Assembly: GCA_964556225.1 (NCBI GenBank)
Contig: CAZKVJ010000009.1
Location: forward strand, 1-64,000
Origin: CAZKVJ01 sp964556225
GTDB lineage: Bacteria; Actinomycetota; Acidimicrobiia; Acidimicrobiales; Ilumatobacteraceae
DNA: 64,000 nucleotides
Direction: 5' to 3'
The notes beneath the pieces are model-generated. The model did no database searches. It was given only the letters and a program-made list of their open reading frames with translations, and was not told the DNA's origin. A program made the translations under genes and the position numbers. Shown piece by piece: positions 34,765 to 43,572 of the stretch. Position 1 is the first letter of the stretch; the number at the start of each line of letters is the position of its first letter.

Positions 34765-34884
34765 AAGAACGGCGCGTACGGCCGGGCAATGGGCCGCTCA
34801 TCCGCGATCGATCGTCAACTTCGGGTGCTGGGAATCGCGCGCTGCGTGGAATGACCTGACGGTTCCTTGACGAGCGCTCCCGCC

Positions 34885-34890
34885 TAGCAT
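34885..34890 (+). promoter_or_regulatory. Candidate -10 box (TAGCAT), leaderless
   Basis: TAGCAT, 8 nt before the ATG at 34899; no Shine-Dalgarno. Confidence 0.5.
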
Positions 34891-34898
34891 CGTCCGCC

Positions 34899-35831
34899 AT
34901 GCGCGTGCTGGTCACCGGTGGGGCCGGGTTCATCGGGGCGAACCTCTGCCGGCGGCTGTCCACGACCGAGGGCATCGACTCGGTGATCGCGCTCGACGAC
35001 CTCTCGACCGGGTTCGCCGCCAACCTCGACGGCGTGGCCGCGGAGCTCGTCGTGGGCACCATCCTCGACCAAGCGACGCTCGACGGGTGCGTCGCCGGTG
35101 TCGATGCCATCGTGCACCTGGGGGCCCGCCCGAGCGTGCCCCGCAGCGTCGCCGATCCGGTCGCCAGCCACCACGCCAACGCCACGGGCACGCTGATGGT
35201 GCTCGAGGCGGCCCGCCGCCACGGGGGACTGCACACCGTGGTGGCGAGCAGCAGCAGCGTGTACGGCGCCAACCCGCACCTGCCCAAGCACGAGGACCTG
35301 GCCACCCGACCGATGTCGCCCTACGCCGCGAGCAAGCTGGCGACCGAGGCGTACGCGCTCGCCTACCAGCACAGCTACGGCCTGTCGACGATCGCATTCC
35401 GGTTCTTCAACGTCTTCGGCCCGCTGCAGGCGGCCGGCCACGCCTACGCCGCGGTGGTCCCCGCCTTCGTCGACGCCGCGCTCGGCGGGCGACCGCTGCC
35501 CGTGCAGGGCGATGGCACGCAGAGCCGCGACTTCACGTTCGTCGACACGGTCACGGCGGTGCTGGCGGACGCGGCGATGCGGCGGGTCTCATCACCGGAG
35601 CCGCTCAACCTCGCGTACGGCACCCGCACGGATCTCAACACTCTGATCGAGATGCTCGCCGTGGTGGTCGGTCATAGCCTCGAACGCGAGGCCCTCCCAC
35701 CGCGGGTCGGTGACGTCCCCCACAGCCAGGCCGACTCCAGGCGGCTGCGGGAGCTGTTCCCCGACATCATCCCGACGCCGCTGACCGATGGGTTGCGCGC
35801 CACCGTCGACTGGATGCGCTCGACGCGCTGA
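34899..35831 (+). CDS. NAD-dependent epimerase/dehydratase (UDP-glucose 4-epimerase-like)
   Basis: A 310-residue extended SDR. It has the NAD loop TGGAGFIG (about residues 6-13), DDLSTG, HLGARPSVPRSV, a serine-rich VVASSSSVYG and the YAASK active site. RFFNVFGPLQ and GDGTQSRDFTFV follow, as in UDP-hexose 4-epimerases and dTDP-sugar dehydratases. It probably makes a nucleotide sugar for envelope polysaccharide; the exact sugar is not readable. It may have the leaderless start described above. It is convergent with the molybdopterin oxidoreductase gene, 11 nt between stops. Confidence 0.93.
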   Translation: MRVLVTGGAGFIGANLCRRLSTTEGIDSVIALDDLSTGFAANLDGVAAELVVGTILDQATLDGCVAGVDAIVHLGARPSVPRSVADPVASHHANATGTLMVLEAARRHGGLHTVVASSSSVYGANPHLPKHEDLATRPMSPYAASKLATEAYALAYQHSYGLSTIAFRFFNVFGPLQAAGHAYAAVVPAFVDAALGGRPLPVQGDGTQSRDFTFVDTVTAVLADAAMRRVSSPEPLNLAYGTRTDLNTLIEMLAVVVGHSLEREALPPRVGDVPHSQADSRRLRELFPDIIPTPLTDGLRATVDWMRSTR

Positions 35832-35842
35832 GCACGCCTCCC

Positions 35843-37936
35843 TCAGCGGGCTCGCACGGTGACGGGGATGCCCGTCATGTGCGCCTGGCTGGACAGGGGC
35901 TCGAAGCTGCCGGGGCCGATCGGCAGCAGCGCGTTCGGGTTGGCGCCGGGATGGGCGCTGGCCACCCGCAGCCGGGGGCTGACCGCGTGCCCCCAGCCGT
36001 GCACCATCGACACGACGCCTGGCATCAGTTCGTCGTCGTGCTCGAGGACGGCGTGGATCTCGCCGTGGTCGCTCGTGACCACCACCGTCGAGCCGTCGGC
36101 CAGACCGAGCGCGTCCGCGTCGGCGGGGTGCATCGACAGCGGGTTGGTGGTGCGCCCGCCCCGCTTCATCCGCTCGACGTTCGCGAACCACGTGTTGTGC
36201 ATCCACGGGTCGCGGCGGTGGATGAGCCGCAACCGGTCGCCGCCGGCGGCCTGTTCCGCCTCGAACAGGGTGTGGCACCGCTCGATCGCCTCGGTGAACG
36301 TCGGCGGGCAGCAGTCGACGAGCCCGTCGGGTGTCTGCACCTGACGCTCGAAGAACGATCCCGGTGCGGGGGGTGGGAGCACCACGACCTCGCCGCCGGC
36401 CATCAGCGCGTCGAGCGACAACCCAGCGCCCCGCGACAGGAGGTGGCGCCACTTGTCCCACGGGTCGGGCTCGGCGTCGTCGAGCAGCGACGGCAGGCCC
36501 ATCTCCTGGAGGAGACGGTGGGCGATCCACCACTCCGGCCGGCGATCGGCGGCAGGCTCGACGACGGCCGGGGTGTACTGGGCGAAGGGCCGGGCACTCG
36601 TGCCGATGTTGACGATGTTCAGGTCCTCGCGCTCGTACTGGTCGGTCGACGGCAGCACGACGTGCGCGAGCTCGGCGGTGGCGCTCGGGTAGATGTCGAT
36701 GACGATCAGCGCCTCGAGCTGCTCGAACGCCTTGCGGAGCCGCTCCTGCCCGGCGATCGACAGCAGCGGGTTGCCGGCCACCACGATCATCGCCCGGACG
36801 GGCTCGTCGGTGTCGAGGATGGCGTGCGACATGAGCGTGCCGGGCAGCGCCCCCCGGCGGAGCCGCCCGAGCGCGGTGTCCACGTAGCCCTGCTCGGCGA
36901 TGCCGGCGCCGGCACGGGCGTTCGGGTAGAAGCCGTCGCTCTTCAAGTTGCCACCGGTGGCGTCGAGCCGGCCGGTCACGAACGAGAGCATGTGGACCAG
37001 CCAGTAGGCGAGCGTGCCCTGGCGCCCCATGTTGAGCCCAGTGGACGCGTGCACGCTGGCGCGAGGCGTGGCGACCCAGGCCGCGGCCAGCTCGCGGATC
37101 GTGCCAGCGGGGATGCCGGTCACCGGTGCGACGGCCTCCGCCGGGTAGCGGGCGATGAAGCGCCGCAGGCCGTCGACGTTGCGCCCGTGGCGCTCGACGA
37201 CGGTGGCGTCGAAGCCGTCGAGGGCGTCGATCTCGTGGAGCAGGGCCGCCAGGAACCACACGTCGGTGTCGGGACGAATGAGCACCGTTTCACCGACGCC
37301 GCGCTCGGGGGTCTCGATGCGGCGAGGGTTGACGAACACGATCCGGGCCCCGCGGGCGGCCGCCCGGCGCAGCTCGCCGATGACGTTCGGGATCGACCAG
37401 AAGCTGGCCTGCGATGCCCGCGGGTTCTCGCCGATGATGACGCACAGGTCGGTGTGGTCGAGGTCGGGGATCGGCTGCACGTTGGCCGAACCGAACACCG
37501 CCTCGCTCGCCACGAACTTGTTCGCGCAGTCCTGGGTGCCCGAGGAGAACGTCCGTCGCACCCCGAGCGTGCGCACCATGGTGCCGACGTGCTGCGAGCC
37601 GAGCGCGTTGAACGCCGACGGGTTGCCGACGTAGGCGGCGACGGCCCCGATGCCGTGGGCGTCGATGACCGCTCGAAGCCGCCGGGCCGCGTCGGCCATC
37701 GCCTCGTCCCACGACGCGGTGCGCCACGTGCCGTCGGCGGCACGCAGCATCGGGTGGTCCAAGCGGTCGGGGTCGCGGTGGACGTCCACTGCGGCCAGCC
37801 CCTTGTGGCAGGCGAAGCCGCGGGTGACGGGGTGCTCGCGGTCGGGCGTCAGGCGGACGAGGCGCCCATCATCGACGTGGGCCACCAGCCCGCAGCTGGG
37901 CTCGCAGATGCGACAGAACGTGCGGATCTCCCCCAT
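35843..37936 (-). CDS. Molybdopterin bis-MGD oxidoreductase
   Basis: A 697-residue member of the DMSO reductase/formate dehydrogenase superfamily. The N-terminal iron-sulfur ligands are Cys8, Cys11, Cys15 (CRICEPSCG) and Cys43 (GFACHKG). Pterin-binding blocks include GENPRASQASFWSIPNVIGELRRAAARGARIVFVNPR, STGLNMGRQGTLAYWLVHML, VAGNPLLSIAGQ and a C-terminal MGD-binding domain (LSMHPADADALGLADGSTVVVTSDHGEI). The metal ligand is uncertain; GTQDCANKF offers a cysteine at about the right place. There is no partner subunit nearby, so the physiological reaction is unknown. TACGAT lies 6 nt before the ATG, with no ribosome site. Confidence 0.92.
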   Translation of the reverse strand: MGEIRTFCRICEPSCGLVAHVDDGRLVRLTPDREHPVTRGFACHKGLAAVDVHRDPDRLDHPMLRAADGTWRTASWDEAMADAARRLRAVIDAHGIGAVAAYVGNPSAFNALGSQHVGTMVRTLGVRRTFSSGTQDCANKFVASEAVFGSANVQPIPDLDHTDLCVIIGENPRASQASFWSIPNVIGELRRAAARGARIVFVNPRRIETPERGVGETVLIRPDTDVWFLAALLHEIDALDGFDATVVERHGRNVDGLRRFIARYPAEAVAPVTGIPAGTIRELAAAWVATPRASVHASTGLNMGRQGTLAYWLVHMLSFVTGRLDATGGNLKSDGFYPNARAGAGIAEQGYVDTALGRLRRGALPGTLMSHAILDTDEPVRAMIVVAGNPLLSIAGQERLRKAFEQLEALIVIDIYPSATAELAHVVLPSTDQYEREDLNIVNIGTSARPFAQYTPAVVEPAADRRPEWWIAHRLLQEMGLPSLLDDAEPDPWDKWRHLLSRGAGLSLDALMAGGEVVVLPPPAPGSFFERQVQTPDGLVDCCPPTFTEAIERCHTLFEAEQAAGGDRLRLIHRRDPWMHNTWFANVERMKRGGRTTNPLSMHPADADALGLADGSTVVVTSDHGEIHAVLEHDDELMPGVVSMVHGWGHAVSPRLRVASAHPGANPNALLPIGPGSFEPLSSQAHMTGIPVTVRAR

Positions 37937-37942
37937 GCGCGG

Positions 37943-37948
37943 ATCGTA
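37943..37948 (-). promoter_or_regulatory. Candidate -10 box (TACGAT), leaderless
   Basis: TACGAT on the minus strand, 6 nt before the ATG at 37936; no Shine-Dalgarno. Confidence 0.5.
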
Positions 37949-37964
37949 CTGGCGCCGTCGTGGC

Positions 37965-38897
37965 TCAGCCCGTGGGGGCGGGCTGCAGTGGCGTGGGCGA
38001 GATCACCACGAAGCCGTGGAGGAACGCCGTGACGTCGTCGGCCGGTGGGGGCAGGGTGCTCGCACAATCGGCGACGCCGAGGAAGTTCTGGTCCGGGGCC
38101 GGCGTGATGAGGAGCGGGACCTCGAGGGTGCCGCGGGGGTCGGTCTCGCCCACGCAGGTGGGGATGTTGATGCTGACCACCTCGGTGACCGGATCGCCCG
38201 GTTCGTGGTCGGCGACCGTCTGGACGTTCTCGGTCAGCCAGGCGAGCACGGCCGCGACACCGTCGTCGTAGCGGGGCTCCTCACCCTCCGGTGCCAGGCC
38301 CTGGCTGGTGGCGAGGGCGAGGATGCCGCGGTTGGCTGCCGCCCGGGCGGCGCCGACGGTGCCCGAGAAGTCGATCACCGGCCCGAGGTTCTGTCCCTCG
38401 TTGATGCCGGCGATCACGAGGTCGGGTGTGAAGCCCAGCCCTCCCTGGTCGATCGCCCAGATGATCGTGTCGGCGGGGAATCCCGCGACCGCCTTGGCCG
38501 GGTACCCGCCCGCCGTGGTGGCATCGGTGACCGTCAGCGGGCCGTCGGTGGTGCTGCCGCCGGTGCCGCTCTGCTGGGTCGCCGGCGCGACGACCGTGAC
38601 CTCCACGTCCTCCAGGGTGAGCAGACCCTGGACGAGGGCGTCGATGCCCGGCGCGCCCACGCCGTCGTCGTTGGTGACGAGGATCCGCAGCGGCTCGGCC
38701 GGCGGTTCGGTCGTCGGGGCCTGCGTGGATGGCGCCTCCGTCGCGGGCACCTCGGTGACCGGCGGATCGGTGGATGACACGTCCGTCGGCGGTGTCGGGG
38801 TGGAGGTGGGCTCCGCCGAGTCGTCGTCGCCGCACCCGGCGAGGACGATCGCGATGGCAGTCACGAGCGCGAGCCCGCGATGAAGTTGGTGGCGCAT
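37965..38897 (-). CDS. SurE-family nucleotidase as a lipoprotein
   Basis: A 310-residue protein. The signal LALVTAIAIVLAGC ends at a lipobox cysteine; a Thr/Pro/Glu-rich linker (about 25-70) follows. The SurE domain then has ILVTNDDGVGAPGIDAL with the metal-binding Asp pair, the downstream SGTGGSTT, DLVIAGINEGQNLGP and SGTVGAAR, so the active site is complete. Bacterial SurE is normally a cytoplasmic 5'/3'-nucleotidase or polyphosphatase; here export suggests phosphate scavenging from external nucleotides. Three cysteines in the mature part could form disulfides. I chose ATG 38897 because GGGGGA lies 3 nt before it and the signal peptide begins there. Confidence 0.88.
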   Translation of the reverse strand: MRHQLHRGLALVTAIAIVLAGCGDDDSAEPTSTPTPPTDVSSTDPPVTEVPATEAPSTQAPTTEPPAEPLRILVTNDDGVGAPGIDALVQGLLTLEDVEVTVVAPATQQSGTGGSTTDGPLTVTDATTAGGYPAKAVAGFPADTIIWAIDQGGLGFTPDLVIAGINEGQNLGPVIDFSGTVGAARAAANRGILALATSQGLAPEGEEPRYDDGVAAVLAWLTENVQTVADHEPGDPVTEVVSINIPTCVGETDPRGTLEVPLLITPAPDQNFLGVADCASTLPPPADDVTAFLHGFVVISPTPLQPAPTG

Positions 38898-38960
38898 GGA
38901 TCCCCCAGTGGTCACCCTGGCGGTGAATGTAGCGTGTAGTGACACGGGGAGGGGGCTGAC

Positions 38961-39449
38961 ATGGCCGACATCCGCAAGGGGCGCTGGACCGCCGAGATCG
39001 AGGGCGACTTCGTGGTCTTCCTGATCGGTGCACGGGTGAACTCGTGGCGCCGTCCGTGGCAGTCGTTGCAGGACCTCGGTGGCCGGCGTGGGATGCAGCA
39101 CATGCTCAAGTACCTCGTCGAGCACCCCGAGAAGGGGCTGCTCGGCTACCAGACCGCGGGTTCGACGATCGTGCAGTACTGGCGGTCGTTCAAGCACCTC
39201 GAGGCGTTCGCCAAGGACCGCGACGATCCGCACCTCGAGGCATGGCGCCAGTTCTGGAAGCGGGTGGGTGACAGCGGGCGCACGGGCATCTGGCACGAGA
39301 CGTTCCTCGTTCGCGACGGCGAGTACGAGGCGATCTACGGCAACATGCCACCCCGCGGTCTGGGCAAGGCGACGACGCTCGTGCCCATCGCCGAGTCGGT
39401 CGGTGCCCGCCAGCGTCTGAAGCTGGCCACCCGCCGCGCGTCGAGCTGA
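38961..39449 (+). CDS. DUF4188 family protein
   Basis: A 162-residue protein of the DUF4188 (phenylacetaldoxime dehydratase/heme-monooxygenase-like) family. It has RWTAEIEGDFVVFLIGARVNSWRRP, LLGYQTAGSTIVQYWRSFKHLEAFAKDRDDPHLEAW and TGIWHETFLVRDGEYEAIYGNMPPRGLGKA. The ferredoxin-like fold and the conserved WHET and YGNMPP blocks are typical. No reaction can be assigned. GGGGAGGGGG lies upstream of the ATG. It is divergent from the SurE lipoprotein. Confidence 0.85.
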   Translation: MADIRKGRWTAEIEGDFVVFLIGARVNSWRRPWQSLQDLGGRRGMQHMLKYLVEHPEKGLLGYQTAGSTIVQYWRSFKHLEAFAKDRDDPHLEAWRQFWKRVGDSGRTGIWHETFLVRDGEYEAIYGNMPPRGLGKATTLVPIAESVGARQRLKLATRRASS

Positions 39450-39463
39450 CGGGCTGCTCACAG

Positions 39464-39514
39464 TTCTGTGCGGGAACGATCGCTCCCAGAGCGATGACAG
39501 TCCGTCAGAAGCGA
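39464..39514. repeat. Degenerate relative of the palindromic intergenic element
   Basis: Between two convergent genes. It has outer TTCTG and CAGAA arms and an inner perfect ATCGCT-CCCAG-AGCGAT hairpin. The layout matches the elements at 14941 and 46462, but the sequence between the arms differs. Confidence 0.4.
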
Positions 39515-39530
39515 GAAGGCGGAGGCAGCG

Positions 39531-40898
39531 TCAGGAGATCACGGGGACGTCGGCCATCGCCTCGGCGATCTCGGCGTCGCTGAGCTCGACGTCGACCATC
39601 TCGCCGGCCAGGTACGTGGCGTAGGCGGCCAGGTCGAGGTGGCCGTGCCCGCACAGCGCCGTCAGGATGACCTTCTCCTCGCCGGTGTCCTTGCACGCCA
39701 GCGCCTCGCGCACCGCGGCGGCCAGCGCGTGCGTGGGCTCCGGTGCCGGCACGATGCCCTCGGTGCGCGCGAACTTCAGCGCCGCCGCGAAGCACTCGTT
39801 CTGCGGGATGGCGACGGCCTCGACCAGACCCAGCTCGTAGACGTGCGACACCAGCGGCGACATGCCGTGGTAGCGCAGGCCGCCGGCGTGGATGGGCTCG
39901 GGCACGAAGTTGTGGCCGAGCGTGTGCATCTTCATGAGCGGGGTCATGCCGGCCGAGTCGCCGAAGTCGTAGCGGTACTCGCCCTTGGTCAGGCTCGGGC
40001 ACGCCGCCGGCTCCACGCACCGGATCGTCGGGTTCATGCGCCCGGCCAGCTTCTCGCGCAGGAACGGGAAGGCCAGACCGCCGAAGTTCGAGCCGCCGCC
40101 GGTGCAGCCGACCAGCAGATCCGGTACCTCGCCGACCTTGGCCAGCTGCAGGAGCGCCTCCTCGCCGATGATCGTCTGGTGCAGCAGCACGTGGTTGAGC
40201 ACGCTGCCGAGCGCGTAGCGGGTGTTCGGGTCGGCGACGGCGATGGCGACCGCCTCCGAGATGGCGATGCCCAGGCTGCCCGGGTGGTCCGGGTCCTTGG
40301 CCAGCAGCTGGCGGCCGAACTCGGTGACCGGCGAGGGGCTCGAGTGCACCGTGGCGCCCCAGACCTCCATCATCGTGCGGCGGTACGGCTTCTGGCGGTA
40401 CGACGCCGCCACCTGCCAGATCTCGCACTCCATGCCGTACTGGGCGGTGGCGAACGCGAGCGAGCTGCCCCACTGCCCGGCGCCGGTCTCCGTGGTCAGC
40501 TTCCGGACGCCGTCGAGGTGGTTGTAGTACGCCTGCGGCACCGCCGTGTTCGGCTTGTGGGAGCCGGCCGGGCTGACCCCTTCGTACTTGTAGAAGATCT
40601 TCGCCGGGGTGTCGAGCAGCTGCTCCAGCCGGCGGGCCCGGAACAGCGGACTCGGACGCCACAGGTGGTAAACGTCGATGACCTCGCCCGGGATGTCGAT
40701 GTAGCGCTCGGACGAGACCTCCTGTTCGATCAGCGCCATCGGGAACAGCGGCGCCAGGTCGTCCGGACCGGCGGGCTGGAGCGTGCCCGGGTGCAGCGGC
40801 GGCGGAGGCGGCGCCGGCAGGTCCGGGATGACGTTGTACCAGGCGGTCGGCATCTCGTCTTCCGACAGCAGCACCTTGTGGTAGTCGCTCGTGCTCAT
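39531..40898 (-). CDS. trpB2: TrpB2-type tryptophan synthase beta-like enzyme
   Basis: A 455-residue PLP enzyme of the TrpB2 subfamily. It has an N-terminal extension with YHLWRPSPLFRARRLEQLL, the PLP lysine in GSHKPNTAVPQAYY, the ETGAGQWGSSLAFATA block and the glycine loop VGCTGGGSNFGGLAFPFL. GHGHLDLAAYATYLAG closes the protein. The longer N-terminus and these blocks separate it from TrpB1. TrpB2 condenses indole with serine without needing TrpA in many organisms; no trpA or other trp gene is nearby, so indole salvage or a phosphoserine-type reaction is possible. The ATG is preceded by AAAGAT at 6 nt and no ribosome site. It is divergent from the ZIP gene. Confidence 0.93.
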   Translation of the reverse strand: MSTSDYHKVLLSEDEMPTAWYNVIPDLPAPPPPPLHPGTLQPAGPDDLAPLFPMALIEQEVSSERYIDIPGEVIDVYHLWRPSPLFRARRLEQLLDTPAKIFYKYEGVSPAGSHKPNTAVPQAYYNHLDGVRKLTTETGAGQWGSSLAFATAQYGMECEIWQVAASYRQKPYRRTMMEVWGATVHSSPSPVTEFGRQLLAKDPDHPGSLGIAISEAVAIAVADPNTRYALGSVLNHVLLHQTIIGEEALLQLAKVGEVPDLLVGCTGGGSNFGGLAFPFLREKLAGRMNPTIRCVEPAACPSLTKGEYRYDFGDSAGMTPLMKMHTLGHNFVPEPIHAGGLRYHGMSPLVSHVYELGLVEAVAIPQNECFAAALKFARTEGIVPAPEPTHALAAAVREALACKDTGEEKVILTALCGHGHLDLAAYATYLAGEMVDVELSDAEIAEAMADVPVIS

Positions 40899-40939
40899 GG
40901 CGCGATCTTTGCAGGCGCCGTCGGCTACGAAAGAAGGCG

Positions 40940-41686
40940 GTGGCGACCTTCCTTGCCCTTGTCCTGCCGGCGTTCGGCACGGCGATCGGCGGCCTGGCGC
41001 TGCTCGCGTTCCCCGATCCGTCGGAGCGCACGCTCGACACCCTGCTGGGCTTCACCGGCGGGGTCATGCTGTCGGCGGCCGCCTTCGGGCTCTTCGTCCC
41101 GGCGCTCGAGGACGGCCCCACCTGGGTGGTCGTGGTCGGCCTCGCGGCCGGGGCCGGGGTCATCGTGCTCCTCGACCGGCTGGTGCCCCACGCCCATGCC
41201 CGCTTCGCCGAGCGCCACCGCCTCGCGGCCGAGGACCACGTCACCGCGGTGCGCCCGTGGCTGCTGCTGTCGGCGATGACCATCCACAACCTGCCCGAGG
41301 GTCTCGCCGTCGGCGCCGCGTTCGCCGCCGGTGGGTGGGAGCTCGGGGCCCCGGTGGCGGTCGCGATCGGGGTGCAGAACATCCCCGAGGGCTTCGCAGC
41401 GGCGGCACCGTTGCTGCGGGCCGGGACGCCGGTCCGCCACGCCGTACTCCTCGCCGCCGCCACGGGCTTGGTCGAGGCACCCGCGGCGCTGCTCGCTTAC
41501 TCCGCGCTGGAGGCGGTCGGGCCGTTGCTGGTCGCCGGGCTCGCCTTCGCCGGCGGTGCCATGCTCTACGTGGTGGTCGACGAGCTCATCCCGGAGAGCC
41601 ACCTCCACGGCAACGAGCGGGGTGCCACGCTGGCGCTGCTGTGCGGGTTCGCCCTGATGCTGGGGCTCGAGCAGGCGATGACCTGA
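40940..41686 (+). CDS. ZIP family metal transporter
   Basis: A 248-residue membrane protein with about eight helices. The metal-binding helices are TIHNLPEGLAVG (helix 4, HNxPEG) and IGVQNIPEGFAAA (helix 5, QNxPEG), the signature of ZIP zinc/iron importers of the GufA/ZupT branch. Between helices 3 and 4 is a His-containing cytoplasmic loop (VPHAHARFAERHR), a likely metal sensor or entry site. The GTG start is preceded by AAGAAGG. It lies 42 nt from the divergent trpB2 start and is followed within 21 nt by the WS/DGAT gene. Confidence 0.92.
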   Translation: MATFLALVLPAFGTAIGGLALLAFPDPSERTLDTLLGFTGGVMLSAAAFGLFVPALEDGPTWVVVVGLAAGAGVIVLLDRLVPHAHARFAERHRLAAEDHVTAVRPWLLLSAMTIHNLPEGLAVGAAFAAGGWELGAPVAVAIGVQNIPEGFAAAAPLLRAGTPVRHAVLLAAATGLVEAPAALLAYSALEAVGPLLVAGLAFAGGAMLYVVVDELIPESHLHGNERGATLALLCGFALMLGLEQAMT

Positions 41687-41707
41687 CGGGTGGTGCACCA
41701 TGGGGAG

Positions 41708-43099
41708 ATGGACGACGGCCGGTACCTGAGCCAGAACGACGCCATCATGTGGATGGTCGAGGCCGACCCGCTGCTGCGCTCGACGATCATGGGGGTGGTG
41801 GCGCTCGACGGTGTGCCCACCTGGGAGCGCCTCGTCGAGCGGGTCGAACGGGTCACCCGTCACGTGCCGGCACTGCGCCACAAGGTCGTCCAACCACCGC
41901 TGCACCCCACCAGCCTGCGCTGGGTGGTCGACGCCGACTTCGATCTCGACTACCACCTGCGCCGGATCGCCCTGCCGGCGGGTGCCTCGTTCCAGGACGC
42001 GCTCGACCTGGCCAGGACGTCCGCAATGGGCGGCTTCGACCGCGCCCGGCCGCTGTGGGAGTTCACGTTGGTCGAGGGCCTGCCCGACGGTGGGGCGGTC
42101 CTGCTGCTGAAGGCCCATCACGTGCTGACGGACGGGATCGGCTCGGTCCAGCTCGCGGCCCACCTGTTCGACTTCGAGCCGGACGCCGAACCGCTCGGCC
42201 GGCCGGCACCGCCCCCGCCGGAGCCCGGCGATGACTCGACGATCGCGCTGCTGCGCGATGTGGTCGAGCACGACGTGGAGGGGATGGTCGACATCGCTCG
42301 CAAGGGCATGACCTCGATCCTGTCGAACCTGGTGCGGGGGCTGCGTGACCCCTCCGGCGCCATCGGCGACAGCGTCGAGACCGCCCGCTCCATCGGTCGG
42401 GCCGTGATGCCGACCCGTTCGACGAAGTCCCCGCTCATGGTCGACCGGCGCCTGTCCAGCACGTTCGGCGTGCTCGAGGTATCGGTGGCCGATCTGCGCG
42501 CCGCCGCCAAGGCCGCGGGCGGCACCTTGAACGACGGCTTCCTGGCCGGCATCACCGGGGGCCTGCGCCGCTACCACCAGCGCCACGACGCCGATGCCGA
42601 CGAGCTGTGGGTGGCCATGCCGATCAGCCTGCGCACCGAGGACGACCCCGAGGGCGGGAACCGGGTGACGGTCCTGCGCTTCGTCGTGCCCGTCGGGGTG
42701 GTGGACCCGAGTGAGCGGATCGGGGCGCTGCACGAGCTGGCGGCGTCGATCCGCCAGGAGCGGTCGCTGCCCCACACGGAGACGATCGCCGGCGTGCTCA
42801 ACCTGATGCCGAGGGGTGTGATCGGCTCGATGCTGAAGAAGGTGGACTTCCTGGCGAGCAACGTGCCGGGCGTCCCGATGCCGATGTACCTCGAAGGCGT
42901 CCCCGTGCGGCGCTTCTACCCGTTCGGTCCCACGGCCGGCTCGTCGGTGAACGTGACGCTGATGTCCTACGACGGCATGTGCTGCATCGGTGTGAACACC
43001 GACGACGCCGCCATCCCGGACCACGACTCGTTCCTCGTCGACCTCCGCGACGGCTTCGACGAGGTGCTCGCGCTCCGACCCAAGCGCCGCCGGCGCTGA
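41708..43099 (+). CDS. Wax ester synthase/diacylglycerol acyltransferase
   Basis: A 463-residue WS/DGAT family acyltransferase that makes wax esters or triacylglycerol from acyl-CoA. The catalytic HHxxxDG is HHVLTDG at 137-143. Other family blocks are LRHKVVQPP, FDRARPLWEFTLVEGL, GGTLNDGFLAGITGGLRRY, MPISLRTEDD and FLASNVPGVPMPMYLEG (the NVPGP-like box). Storage lipid synthesis fits the neighbouring acyl-CoA genes. GTG codons at 41690 or 41693 are alternative starts; ATG 41708 fits family length better. It probably begins the cluster running to 46444. Confidence 0.93.
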   Translation: MDDGRYLSQNDAIMWMVEADPLLRSTIMGVVALDGVPTWERLVERVERVTRHVPALRHKVVQPPLHPTSLRWVVDADFDLDYHLRRIALPAGASFQDALDLARTSAMGGFDRARPLWEFTLVEGLPDGGAVLLLKAHHVLTDGIGSVQLAAHLFDFEPDAEPLGRPAPPPPEPGDDSTIALLRDVVEHDVEGMVDIARKGMTSILSNLVRGLRDPSGAIGDSVETARSIGRAVMPTRSTKSPLMVDRRLSSTFGVLEVSVADLRAAAKAAGGTLNDGFLAGITGGLRRYHQRHDADADELWVAMPISLRTEDDPEGGNRVTVLRFVVPVGVVDPSERIGALHELAASIRQERSLPHTETIAGVLNLMPRGVIGSMLKKVDFLASNVPGVPMPMYLEGVPVRRFYPFGPTAGSSVNVTLMSYDGMCCIGVNTDDAAIPDHDSFLVDLRDGFDEVLALRPKRRRR

Positions 43100-43103
43100 T
43101 CGC

Positions 43104-43109
43104 TACCGT
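43104..43109 (+). promoter_or_regulatory. Candidate -10 box (TACCGT), leaderless
   Basis: TACCGT, 8 nt before the ATG at 43118; no Shine-Dalgarno. Confidence 0.5.
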
Positions 43110-43117
43110 CGCGGGCC

Positions 43118-43549
43118 ATGCCCGAGTTCCCGAGCTTCGACCCCGAGGTCGCCGAGGCGGCGAGGAACCGCCGCGACGAGACCGGCCTGGGGGGCTTCCT
43201 CGGCATCACCACGGTCGACGTCGGGCCGGGGACGATGCGCTGCGGGCTCGACGTGCGCCCGGAGCTGATGAACCCGTTCGGTGTGATGCACGGTGGCGTC
43301 GTGTCCGCGCTGGTCGATCACGTGCTCGGGGCGGTCTGCTACCCGGTCGTGCCGCGCGGCACGTGGGTGGCCACGACCGAGTTCAAGCTCAACCTGCTGG
43401 CGCCGGTGCGCGAGGGCACCGTCGAGGCCGACGCCCGCATCGTCGCCATGTCCCGCTCCAGCGGCGTCGTGCGGATCGACGTCACCAACGACGGGCGGCT
43501 GGTGGCGGTCGCGCAGGGCACCGTCACGCTCAAGGCGCCACGGGCCTGA
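43118..43549 (+). CDS. PaaI-type hotdog thioesterase
   Basis: A 143-residue acyl-CoA thioesterase of the PaaI/YiiD-like hotdog group. NPFGVMHGGVVSALVDHVLG is the hot-dog helix with the catalytic-site HGG and a following acidic residue; TEFKLNLLAPVREGTVEADARIV is the following strand pair. It hydrolyses acyl-CoA, chain length unknown. It lies between WS/DGAT and an alpha/beta hydrolase, consistent with acyl-CoA turnover. Confidence 0.9.
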   Translation: MPEFPSFDPEVAEAARNRRDETGLGGFLGITTVDVGPGTMRCGLDVRPELMNPFGVMHGGVVSALVDHVLGAVCYPVVPRGTWVATTEFKLNLLAPVREGTVEADARIVAMSRSSGVVRIDVTNDGRLVAVAQGTVTLKAPRA

Positions 43550-43558
43550 TCGAGCGCC

Positions 43559-43564
43559 TACGGT
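43559..43564 (+). promoter_or_regulatory. Candidate -10 box (TACGGT), leaderless
   Basis: TACGGT, 8 nt before the ATG at 43573; no Shine-Dalgarno. Confidence 0.5.
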
Positions 43565-43572
43565 TCCGGTCC

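Noticed and set aside
33034..34854. 606-codon plus-strand frame opposite the GGDEF-EAL gene
   Set aside because: Antisense low-complexity sequence; sense motifs are decisive.
35843..37936. Formate dehydrogenase assignment for the bis-MGD oxidoreductase
   Set aside because: There is no clear Sec/Cys-His active-site pair and no FDH partner genes; the superfamily also covers nitrate, DMSO and other reductases.
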